Positions 56,512-64,000 of a stretch of 64,000 nucleotides of DNA are shown here, piece by piece (within the stretch, counting starts at the first letter, position 1; every line of letters starts with the position of its first letter). The stretch comes from Arenibacter latericius DSM 15913 (GTDB taxonomy: Bacteria > Bacteroidota > Bacteroidia > Flavobacteriales > Flavobacteriaceae). The stretch lies in contig NZ_AUKX01000016.1 in NCBI RefSeq assembly GCF_000424985.1, positions 37,824 through 101,823 of the forward strand. The letters run 5' to 3'. The translations under genes and the position numbers were made by a program. The notes beneath the pieces were generated by a model that made no database searches, was not told the origin of the DNA, and saw nothing but the letters and a program-made list of their open reading frames with translations.

Positions 56512-57792
56512 ATGAGAATAGATAAAGAGAGAATACAGGAGCAGAATCGAAAGGATATAAAATCACACCAAGAAAAATTTGATTTTTTGTCGAATACCCT
56601 GGTAAAAGGGGGGGGTGATGTCCATGATATTATTAATAAATTAGCCGAATTTCAAGTTGCAATTCCCAGTTGGGCCTTAGGTGCAGGTGGGACCAGATTT
56701 GGAAGGTTCTCTTTTCAGGGAGAACCGTCCAGTTTGGAGCAAAAAATAGATGACGTTGGCATTATTCATGCTCTCACACAGACAGCCGGTGCCATTTCCC
56801 TGCACATCCCTTGGGATATACCACAAGATTACGAAGCCATAAAACAATTAGCCTCTTCGCACAATATCGTTTTTGATGCTGTAAACTCGAACACCTTTCA
56901 AGATCAAAAGAACGCAAAGGAAAGCTATAAGTTCGGTTCGCTGAGCAATAGGGATAAGGCGGTAAGGAATCAGGCTGTTCAGCACAATTTGGATGTTATT
57001 GATATTGGCAACAAATTAGGTTCGAAAAGTTTAACAGTCTGGTTGGCCGATGGGTCTAATTTTCCTGGACAGATTAATTTTCAAAATGCTTTGCAAAACA
57101 CCCAGGACAGTCTAAAGGATATTTATAGGGCATTGCCGGAGGATTGGAAGTTATTCATTGAATACAAACCCTATGAGCCAAATTTTTACAGTACTGTAAT
57201 ACAGGATTGGGGAACTTCATTCATGTTGGCCAATGAATGTGGAGAAAATGCTTATACCCTAGTTGATTTGGGTCATCATTTACCAAATTCCAATATTGAA
57301 CAGATCGTTGCCACATTGATGCTAAAGGGAAAACTAGGAGGATTTCATTTTAATGACAGCAAATATGGTGATGATGATGTTACCGTAGGTAGTATTAAGC
57401 CATATGCTCTCTTTTTAACTTTTAATGAATTGGTCTATGGTATGAACAATAATCCCCAAAACCCTTACCCAGCATGGATGATCGATGCTAGTCATAATAT
57501 CAAAGATCCATTGGAGGATTTAATTCAATCTTTGGAAGCTGTTCAGGAGGCATATGCCAAGGCGCTTTTGATTGATCAAGAACAATTGAGAAATGCACAA
57601 TTGGAAAACGACGTAGTTCAGTGTCAAGAGATACTTCAAAATGCCTATCGAACAGATGTTAGACCTTTATTGCAAGAAGCTAGGCTCATTAGTGGAGGTG
57701 CTCTTTCACCTTTAAATGCCTATCGTTTGTTTAAGGTTAGAGAAAATTTGATTAACAAAAGGGGCAAAAACAGCATTGCAACAGGATTATAA
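56512..57792 (+). CDS. rhaI: L-rhamnose isomerase (RhaI type)
   Basis: A 426-residue sugar isomerase of the TIM-barrel type seen in Pseudomonas stutzeri L-rhamnose isomerase, not the RhaA type of E. coli. It shows FQVAIPSWALGAGGTRFGRF, HIPWDIPQDYEAIKQLASSH and TVWLADGSNFPGQINFQNAL. The metal-binding region is IEYKPYEPNFYSTVIQDWG, TLVDLGHHLPNSNIEQIV and GFHFNDSKYGDDDVTVG. It converts L-rhamnose to L-rhamnulose. It sits between the aldolase fusion and the kinase, with a 9-base gap to the latter, and looks full length. Confidence 0.93.
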   Translation: MRIDKERIQEQNRKDIKSHQEKFDFLSNTLVKGGGDVHDIINKLAEFQVAIPSWALGAGGTRFGRFSFQGEPSSLEQKIDDVGIIHALTQTAGAISLHIPWDIPQDYEAIKQLASSHNIVFDAVNSNTFQDQKNAKESYKFGSLSNRDKAVRNQAVQHNLDVIDIGNKLGSKSLTVWLADGSNFPGQINFQNALQNTQDSLKDIYRALPEDWKLFIEYKPYEPNFYSTVIQDWGTSFMLANECGENAYTLVDLGHHLPNSNIEQIVATLMLKGKLGGFHFNDSKYGDDDVTVGSIKPYALFLTFNELVYGMNNNPQNPYPAWMIDASHNIKDPLEDLIQSLEAVQEAYAKALLIDQEQLRNAQLENDVVQCQEILQNAYRTDVRPLLQEARLISGGALSPLNAYRLFKVRENLINKRGKNSIATGL

Positions 57793-57801
57793 TATAATGA
57801 A

Positions 57802-59175
57802 ATGCGAGAGAAAGTAACGGCTGTATTCGATATTGGAAAGACTAATAAAAAATTCTTTCTATTCGATGAGGATTATCAGGAAGTGTATAGAGAATATACA
57901 TATTTTGAGAATGTTAAAGATGAGGATGGATATCCATCAGAAGATCTGGTGCGATTAAAAGAATGGCTGAAAGAAGTTTTTGATAGGATATTGAATGCAA
58001 AGGAGTACAATATTATTTCGATCAATTTTTCAACCTATGGTGCCAGTTTAGTACATTTGGATGATAATGATAAAGTATTAACTCCGCTATATAATTATAC
58101 CAAAAAGATACCCCAAGATGTTATCGATTCTTTTAATGAGAAATATGGGCCAAAACTGGATTTTTCGGTAAATACTGGCTCGCCGGTTTCTGGGTTTTTG
58201 AATTCGGGAATTCAACTTTATTGGTTGAAATATGCAAAACCCGAAATATTTAAAAAAATAAAATATTCGTTGCATTTACCCCAGTACATAAGTTTTATTT
58301 TTACTGGTATAGCGGTGAGTGAATATACTAGCATTGGTTGTCATTCGGCGCTATGGGATTACACAAAAAAGGATTATCACGATTGGGTCTATAAAGAGGA
58401 GATAAATAAAATATTGCCCAAGATTGTCTCTACCGAGACCAGTATTAATATGAATTATAACGGCAAACGTATTAAGATAGGTGTTGGTATACATGACAGT
58501 TCTGCTGCATTATTACCCTACATTCGAAGTGTGAGGCAAAAGTTTATTCTTGTTTCTACTGGAACTTGGAGTATAGCCATGAATCCATTTTCGGAAGAAG
58601 CTTTGAAGGCTTCAGACATAGAATTAAACTGTATTAATTATATGCGGATTAATGGAAAGGCTGTAAAAGCCTCAAGTTTGTTCCTTGGCAATGAATACAA
58701 GGAACAGATTAAAAGATTGTCAGATCACTTTCAAGTTCCTTTTGAGTATCATAAAACTATACGTTTTGATCATGATATCTATTTTGAGATTGTACAGGAT
58801 TTTGAATATATGTACAGGTGGATTGGTTTCTGCGATGAAAATATGCCGAAATCAACTAGAATCCCTTACGACAAATTCGAACACGCCTATCACCAACTAA
58901 TGGTGGAGCTGGTGCTATTGCAGGTTGATAGTATTAAAACGGTAAGTGGAAATGATAACATTGAAAAGCTATATATAGATGGTGGGTTTTCAGATAATGA
59001 AGTGTACATTCAACTTATATCGCACTATCTTAGGAACATGAGCTTAAGCACTACGGATTCTTCCTTAGGTTCTGCACTGGGGGCAGCATTATGCATATCG
59101 GATACGAAGCTGAACTCCAAATTTCTTAGAAAGAACTATGCACTAAAGAAGCATGTGCCTTTTATAATTCAATAA
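57802..59175 (+). CDS. rhaB: L-rhamnulokinase (FGGY family)
   Basis: A 457-residue FGGY kinase. The N-terminal phosphate loop is AVFDIGKTNKKFFLFDE. Substrate residues lie in NTGSPVSGFLNSGIQLYWLK. The catalytic-base region is KIGVGIHDSSAALLPYI, and ATP binding follows in LVSTGTWSIAMNPFS and LYIDGGFSDNEVYIQLIS. It phosphorylates L-rhamnulose at O1 with ATP. It follows rhaI after 9 bases and precedes the lactate dehydrogenase gene by 2, so all are in one transcript. FGGY specificity is set here mainly by context. Confidence 0.88.
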   Translation: MREKVTAVFDIGKTNKKFFLFDEDYQEVYREYTYFENVKDEDGYPSEDLVRLKEWLKEVFDRILNAKEYNIISINFSTYGASLVHLDDNDKVLTPLYNYTKKIPQDVIDSFNEKYGPKLDFSVNTGSPVSGFLNSGIQLYWLKYAKPEIFKKIKYSLHLPQYISFIFTGIAVSEYTSIGCHSALWDYTKKDYHDWVYKEEINKILPKIVSTETSINMNYNGKRIKIGVGIHDSSAALLPYIRSVRQKFILVSTGTWSIAMNPFSEEALKASDIELNCINYMRINGKAVKASSLFLGNEYKEQIKRLSDHFQVPFEYHKTIRFDHDIYFEIVQDFEYMYRWIGFCDENMPKSTRIPYDKFEHAYHQLMVELVLLQVDSIKTVSGNDNIEKLYIDGGFSDNEVYIQLISHYLRNMSLSTTDSSLGSALGAALCISDTKLNSKFLRKNYALKKHVPFIIQ

Positions 59176-59177
59176 TT

Positions 59178-60323
59178 ATGACTTCAGAAATATGTTCACG
59201 GTATCCATCTATTTCCGATCTACGAGAAAAAGCAAAAAATAGGCTTCCCCAATTTGCTTTTGAATATTTGGATGGAGGTTGTAATGAAGACGTAAGTATT
59301 ATAAGAAATACTGCAGAAATAAGGGAGGTGCAATTACAGCCACGGTATCTTCGAAATTTTGGGGAAAGTGATACTCAGACTAAAGTATTGGGAATGGAAT
59401 TTGATGCTCCCTTTGGAATTTCTCCAGTGGGTCTTCAAGGGTTAATGTGGCCCAATTCTCCAGAAATCCTGGCTAAGGCAGCGCAGAAGCATAACGTACC
59501 TTTTATCTTAAGTTCCGTTACAACTATGGGTATAGAAAGGGCCAGTGAGCTTACGGAGGGTAAGGCTTGGTTTCAACTGTACAATCCCGTTGATGACGCT
59601 GTTCGTAATGACATAATTGATCGTGCAGAGGCCGCCGGATGTCCTGTTCTGGTGCTTCTTTGTGACGTGCCCACATTTGGATATAGACCGCGTGATATTC
59701 GAAATGGTCTGGCATTACCGCCAAAAATGTCGTTAAAAAATATTCTTCAGATTTTAGGAAAGCCTGCTTGGGCCTATAACACCCTTAAATACGGACAACC
59801 TACCTTTGAAACCTTAAAGCCATATACCCCTGAGGGACTCAATTTAAAGCAGTTGGGGCAGTTTATGGATAGGACTTTTTCAGGTAAGTTAAATGCGGAA
59901 AAAATAAAGCCAATCCGAGACAAATGGAAGGGCAAATTGGTGCTAAAGGGCGTAGCCTCAGAACAGGATACCAAAGACGCCATAGATCTTGGTTTTGATG
60001 GTATCATAGTATCAAATCACGGGGGTAGACAATTGGATGCTGCACAGTCCACAATCAATTCGCTTCGGGAAATGACCAAGTACGGGGATCAAATTGAGAT
60101 CATGATAGATAGTGGTCTTCGTTCAGGTCCGGATATAGCAAGGGCCATGGCAAGTGGAGCCAAGTTTACTTTTATGGGGCGCTCCTTTATGTATGGTGCA
60201 GCAGCTTTAGGAAATAAAGGAGGAGATCACACCATCTCTATGGTAAAGACCCAATTCAAGCAAGTCATGGATCAACTTTGCTGTGGACGAGTGGAAGATT
60301 TGCCAAATCATCTAATAAAATAA
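59178..60323 (+). CDS. lldD: FMN-dependent alpha-hydroxy-acid dehydrogenase (LldD-like L-lactate dehydrogenase)
   Basis: A 381-residue flavoenzyme. It has the FMN-site stretches SPVGLQGLMWP and ILSSVTTMGIE, the WFQLY loop, LVLLCDVPTFGYRPRDIRNG and LVLKGVASEQDTKDA. The catalytic histidine and arginine lie in IVSNHGGRQLDA, and IDSGLRSGPDIARAMASGA follows. Such enzymes oxidise L-lactate to pyruvate and pass electrons to the respiratory chain. In this operon it completes rhamnose breakdown by using the L-lactate formed by the aldolase/dehydrogenase fusion. It starts 2 bases after the kinase stop. Confidence 0.9.
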   Translation: MTSEICSRYPSISDLREKAKNRLPQFAFEYLDGGCNEDVSIIRNTAEIREVQLQPRYLRNFGESDTQTKVLGMEFDAPFGISPVGLQGLMWPNSPEILAKAAQKHNVPFILSSVTTMGIERASELTEGKAWFQLYNPVDDAVRNDIIDRAEAAGCPVLVLLCDVPTFGYRPRDIRNGLALPPKMSLKNILQILGKPAWAYNTLKYGQPTFETLKPYTPEGLNLKQLGQFMDRTFSGKLNAEKIKPIRDKWKGKLVLKGVASEQDTKDAIDLGFDGIIVSNHGGRQLDAAQSTINSLREMTKYGDQIEIMIDSGLRSGPDIARAMASGAKFTFMGRSFMYGAAALGNKGGDHTISMVKTQFKQVMDQLCCGRVEDLPNHLIK

Positions 60324-60349
60324 TGACTAAATAATACCATAAATAAAAT

Positions 60350-61765
60350 ATGAGTCAATTCAACCTAGAAGTAGAAATAGAGGATATAGTAGGCGGAGAA
60401 TTTGAGCGCGTACCAGTACCCACATCCAAACTTAAAAGTTGGAAAAGTTTTCTTGGTATGTATGCGGGGGAACATGCCGCAGGTACCGAATTCGTAATCG
60501 GGCCATTATTCCTTACAACTGGGGTAAGTGCCTTTGATCTTATTATAGGGCTTCTGTTAGGGAATCTTTTAGCCGTGCTTAGCTGGCGTTTCCTGACAGC
60601 TGAAATTGCCGTGAAGTACAGGTTGACCTTGTACTACCAGCTTGAAAAAATATGTGGCAAAAACCTTGTTACTGGCTATAATTTGGCCAATGGAGTGCTT
60701 TTTTGTTTTCTTGCAGGTTCCATGATTACGGTTTCGGCCACAGCTGTAGGGATTCCTTTTAATATGGAAATGCCTAAGCTAACAGATACTATGCCTAATG
60801 GGATGACGTGGGTTATTATTGTTATTGTTCTTGGTGCAGTTATTTCGTTGATTGCCTCCAAAGGCTATGAAACAGTTTCCAAAGCCGCAAACTGGATGTC
60901 TCCAGTGATAGTACTAGCTTTTATAGCCTGTGGCATAGTAGCCTTGAATCAGTTGGGAGTAGGCAGTATATCGGAGTTTTGGAGTATATGGGGCGAAGGT
61001 TCTGAACCTTTTCCTGGGCAGATTAAATACACCTTCTGGCATGTTGTTATTTGGTCTTGGTTCGCCAATGCGGCGATGCACGTTGGGATGTCCGATCTTT
61101 CCGTATTTCGTTTTGCGAAAAACGCAAGTAGTGGATGGACCACGGCAGCCGGAATGTACGTAGGACACTATATGGCTTGGATAGCGGCAGCTTTGCTGTA
61201 TGCCGTTTATTTAAGATCACCAGAGGCTCAAGGACTCCTTTCCAATGGGGAGGCACCCACGGTTGCCCCAGGACCATTGGCCCATAATGCCATTGGTATA
61301 TTTGGAATAATTGCCGTTGTTTTGGCGGGTTGGACCACTGCAAACCCAACAATATATAGAGCGGGACTTGCTTTTCAGGCCATTGTACCCAAATTGTCAA
61401 CTTTTTGGGTTACTATAATTGCCGGTACCTTGGCCACCATCGCTGGTCTTTTCCCAGCTTTCGCAATGAAATTGTTAGGTTTTGTTGCCTTATACGGGTT
61501 TATCCTAGCACCTTTCGGAGCCATTATAGTGTTCGAACATTTTTTCCATAAGCAGGCGGGAATCATTAAGAATTATGCAGAAGTGGCAGATCTGAAATTT
61601 AACAGGGCTGTGTTTTTTGCTTGGTTGATTAGCTTTGGTATCTTTTATTTTTTATCTGTTCAATTTGATATATTTTTATCTTTTGTCACTTTGCCTGCAT
61701 GGATACTTTGCGGCGTCCTTTTTCTTCTGTTTAGCCGAAGGATTCAAAGAAAGCAATCCATATAA
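60350..61765 (+). CDS. NCS1-like permease, probable rhamnose-pathway transporter
   Basis: A 471-residue inner-membrane protein with about twelve hydrophobic segments. The N-terminal part has FLGMYAGEHAAGTEFVIGPL and VSAFDLIIGLLLGNLLAVLS. Later stretches are KYRLTLYYQLEKICGKNLV, VVIWSWFANAAMHVG and VVLAGWTTANPTIYRAGLA. The pattern is that of the nucleobase:cation symporter-1 group (cytosine-permease-like). It begins 27 bases after the lactate dehydrogenase and is the last gene of the set, so it probably imports L-rhamnose or exchanges lactate; neither is shown by sequence. A permease of this type in a rhamnose operon is unusual compared with the better known RhaT. Confidence 0.8.
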   Translation: MSQFNLEVEIEDIVGGEFERVPVPTSKLKSWKSFLGMYAGEHAAGTEFVIGPLFLTTGVSAFDLIIGLLLGNLLAVLSWRFLTAEIAVKYRLTLYYQLEKICGKNLVTGYNLANGVLFCFLAGSMITVSATAVGIPFNMEMPKLTDTMPNGMTWVIIVIVLGAVISLIASKGYETVSKAANWMSPVIVLAFIACGIVALNQLGVGSISEFWSIWGEGSEPFPGQIKYTFWHVVIWSWFANAAMHVGMSDLSVFRFAKNASSGWTTAAGMYVGHYMAWIAAALLYAVYLRSPEAQGLLSNGEAPTVAPGPLAHNAIGIFGIIAVVLAGWTTANPTIYRAGLAFQAIVPKLSTFWVTIIAGTLATIAGLFPAFAMKLLGFVALYGFILAPFGAIIVFEHFFHKQAGIIKNYAEVADLKFNRAVFFAWLISFGIFYFLSVQFDIFLSFVTLPAWILCGVLFLLFSRRIQRKQSI

Positions 61766-62361
61766 CGGCGAAGTTATGATATTACAATAATAGACTCACC
61801 TCGCTGTCCGGAAAAAAGCAAGGCAACATAATTATTGAGTTTAGATTTATGAAGTACTGTATTACGAATTAAAATAGTGAAAGGATATTAAAAAGTGAAT
61901 AAGAGATAAAACATCTAAAGGTAAAATAATAAACATGACTGCAGATTGCTAGAGGTAAGCGCTTGTAATTCAGCGGCTTGGTAGAGCGTTTGATCTGAGT
62001 TTTCAGGGGTGAAGTTATGGAGGTTTTCCGTTCGATGGAAAATGATTTTCAAGTTCTTTAACCTACTTTTAATAGAAGCTATTTTTAAACCGTAAAAATA
62101 TATGGAACAGTTTTTTGGAGGTATAGGGCGCAAACTAAGTTACTACTTAATTTAGATTACGGAATTGATTAAGACTATTATACTAGCCTTTTGAAATTAT
62201 ATGGTGAGGAATGAAATCTTAACGAGTGTAGGGAAACATCCTATATAAACTCCTTACTTGACTTAAAAATTAGTACTTCCGATATTATACAGATTAAATG
62301 AAATTGTAAAGATGTAATTGCATCTATAAAATCAATTTTATAGATTGGATGTGCTTTCTTA
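61766..62361. other. Intergenic with tRNA-like remnant
   Basis: About 600 bases. At 61957-62061 the sequence contains TAATTCAGCGG, TTGGTAGAGCG and, further on, a T-arm-like stem TTTTCC-gttcgat-GGAAAA. The order recalls a tRNA D-arm and T-arm, but the anticodon stem does not pair and no acceptor stem was found, so it is at most a decayed tRNA or a chance match. Confidence 0.35.
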
Positions 62362-62863
62362 ATTGTTAAAGCCCCATTCAACCCCATAAACTATTATCAG
62401 TGGTTTGCCGAAGCCACGAATACTTAATGAGGCAGAATCATTTCCAAGTAAACCACTTTCTTATTTAGTAACTAATCCGGGTAAGCGTCCTGTAAGTGAA
62501 TGACTGACATTTGCTGTTGGAGCAATAGTTAAAGTTTCATTATCGACGGTTGCTACATCACACGTAATATTAGCTCTTTTTTGTTTACCATTCACTTAAC
62601 TACCATTCCGTCAAATAAGCCTTAATCTTCTAGTAGCGTTAAGGTGATTGATGTTTGACTATTAATTGCATGTTCTACTGAAGCATATCCAATGTAAGAG
62701 ATGATTTGCAGGTTACTGTCAGTATCGGTAATTGTTGGAAAATTACCGTCAAAGTCAGTTTGTGTACCATAATTTGTGCCCTTTACTACTATTAAGGCCG
62801 CTGGCAATGGCAGGCCTGTATCGTCTTGCACGCTTACCGTAACTATTTGGTATTCACTTATAT
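62362..62863 (-). pseudogene. Relic of a SusC-like receptor (N-terminal and plug parts)
   Basis: Minus-strand frames give VTVSVQDDTGLPLPAALIVV, GTNYGTQTDFDGNFPTI and SYIGYASVEHAINSQTSITL, a carboxypeptidase-like domain. After a shift come TIAPTANVSHSLTGRLPGLV and, after a stop, NDSASLSIRGFGKPLIIVYG from the plug domain. The TonB-box region, the barrel and the signal peptide are gone. It is the remains of a third SusC gene, antisense to the flanking genes, so a second glycan locus once faced the other way here. Confidence 0.85.
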
Positions 62864-63004
62864 GTGTTTTTTAGTTCTTTAACCGGCCTTTCCCAATCAT
62901 TATAGGATGTTGGTTTTACAGTATAGAGCAGGATGCGAACAGTCGTAATATTTCGTTTCTTACCAGCGAATTATTAAAATTAAATGTTACGGATGTCAAC
63001 TAAT

Positions 63005-63685
63005 ATGAAATTAAGCCCCCTGTTGTTTTTGATAGTTTTAAGTCTTTTGTTTTCTCAGTGTTCTAAACCTGAAGAAATATCACAGTCTTATTTTGAATCT
63101 CTTGTTGATGATTTTAAATCACCACCAGGAGAGAATCACTTGTGGTGTTATTGGTATTGGATTGGAGATGACATTTCAAAAGAAGGAATTACAAGGGATT
63201 TGAAGGCTATGAAGGCTGTTGGGATTGGAACTGCTCTTATAGGTAACATAAATCCAGAGGAGAAAGATGGTCCCGTACCTATTCTTAGTGAGGAATGGTG
63301 GAGTCATATGGTACATGCTGTAAATGAGGGAAAGCGTCTTGGGGTTGATATAGGGGCTTTTAATTCTCCAGGATGGAGTATGTCCGGAGGGCCTTGGATT
63401 ACTAGTGATAAGACGATGCGTCATTTGGTGTATTCAGAGACATTAATCTCAGGAGGTGAAAAATTAGCTATAAAATTGGATCAACCAAAAGCAGAGTTTC
63501 AAGATGTATATGTATTGGCTTTTCCTAAGGATGAAAATGAAGTTAATTATTTGGATGCCTCAAATTCAAAGATAACGGTTACTCCAGCTATTGAAAATGC
63601 TAGTAATTTGTTGAATGGGAATACTACAGTCAGTAATGATTTTACTGCAGAAGAACATACCATAGTCATTCCTTTAGATTTATAA
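63005..63685 (+). pseudogene. GH106-type alpha-L-rhamnosidase, N-terminal fragment
   Basis: A 226-residue frame from the ATG at 63005 with a lipoprotein signal (LLFLIVLSLLFSQC). GENHLWCYWYWIGDDISKEG, GITRDLKAMKAVGIGTALIG and EEWWSHMVHAVNEGKRLGVD follow, then FNSPGWSMSGGPWITSDKTM. This is the start of the GH106 catalytic region. The family is about four to five times longer, and the frame here stops after VIPLDL, so most of the barrel and the beta domains are missing. The start at 62984 would add only seven residues. The enzyme would have been a surface rhamnosidase; the fragment is inactive. Confidence 0.85.
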
Positions 63686-64000
63686 AGTTATATTTAGTAA
63701 ATAAAAGGAATACAAAAAAGAATAATAGTTATGATGATGAGATTTCTTTTTTTGCTTCTTTTTTCTTTGTTGATAAGTTTAACTTTGTTAATAACCATAA
63801 TTGAAAAAGAACGGGGTGAACTTTGTGTCGTTCTAGGTTTATGGCCTATCGCCTGTATTAGTCCCCGTTCTTTATTAACCCGGTTGCAAGGACCAAATAG
63901 AATTTCAGTCTCTACCTACTAAAGGTGTTAGTCAACGCAACCATTTTTAAACACCATAAAATTATGAAAATAATGGAAACAGTGGGCGTGGACATCAGTA
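63686..64000. other. Window end, no convincing gene
   Basis: A 63-codon open frame at 63731-63922 starts with a hydrophobic stretch (FLFLLLFSLLISLTLLITI), but the rest is not protein-like. Nothing else was recognised in these 315 bases. Confidence 0.4.

Noticed and set aside
63731..63922. Small membrane protein at the window end
   Set aside because: Only the first 25 residues are hydrophobic; the rest is not protein-like and there is no context.
1..64000. CRISPR arrays, rRNA genes, prophage structural genes
   Set aside because: None were seen; no regularly spaced repeats or rRNA-like stretches were noticed.

Overview
The window comes from a Bacteroidota genome, most likely a Flavobacteriaceae member. 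The base composition is AT-rich. There are two SusC/SusD pairs, several lipoproteins with a cysteine lipobox, and a mobilization module of the BfmA/MobB/MobC type found in that phylum. Secreted sugar-processing proteins and rhamnose catabolism suggest a polysaccharide degrader living on algal or plant glycans. That habitat is an inference.

Bases 1-13.4 kb: the left edge holds the first 23 codons of a serine recombinase (minus strand) and, just upstream of it, a 74-bp sequence that recurs about 15.6 kb away. A DUF2383-like protein, a single-domain response regulator and a LytTR response regulator follow. A five-gene minus-strand operon (11.4 to 3.3 kb) encodes a HEAT-repeat membrane protein, a processive GT2 glycosyltransferase, a TPR plus beta-barrel outer-membrane protein, a DUF4838 secreted protein and a DUF1573 lipoprotein. 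It looks like an exopolysaccharide synthesis and export system with the general layout of Pga. A lone McrB-like AAA ATPase stands upstream of it.

Bases 13.4-21.3 kb: accessory DNA. It contains a deleted IS4-family copy, a fragment of a second MobC, the second copy of the 74-bp repeat, intact mobC-mobB-mobA genes, a hairpin-rich candidate oriT, a DUF6876 gene and ssb with a clear terminator.

Bases 21.3-33.2 kb: a carbohydrate locus. A divergent AraC regulator and a PhyH-type dioxygenase are followed by SusC, SusD, a DUF6807 lipoprotein, two Tat-type Gfo/Idh/MocA oxidoreductases and a TIM-barrel isomerase/epimerase. The substrate is unknown.

Bases 33.2-39.7 kb: an insertion-sequence graveyard. 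It holds an IS3-family element with two amber codons, a broken tyrosine integrase, an IS4 copy split by an IS982 element, and a secreted-protein gene split by another IS3-family element.

Bases 39.7-64 kb: a second SusC/SusD pair, whose SusD carries an inserted carbohydrate-binding-like domain. It is followed by a nucleoside hydrolase, an unrecognised lipoprotein, ribokinase, a GRP-type sugar transporter and a PIG-L deacetylase. Then comes a complete L-rhamnose route: RhaI isomerase, RhaB kinase, a fused aldolase/lactaldehyde dehydrogenase, an LldD-like lactate dehydrogenase and an NCS1-type permease. The rhamnose-releasing enzymes visible here are broken: a GH78 gene is frameshifted and cut off, a GH106 gene is cut off, and a TIM-barrel gene has two stops. 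A SusC relic lies antisense nearby. Monosaccharide catabolism therefore looks intact while the local glycan-degrading front end has decayed.
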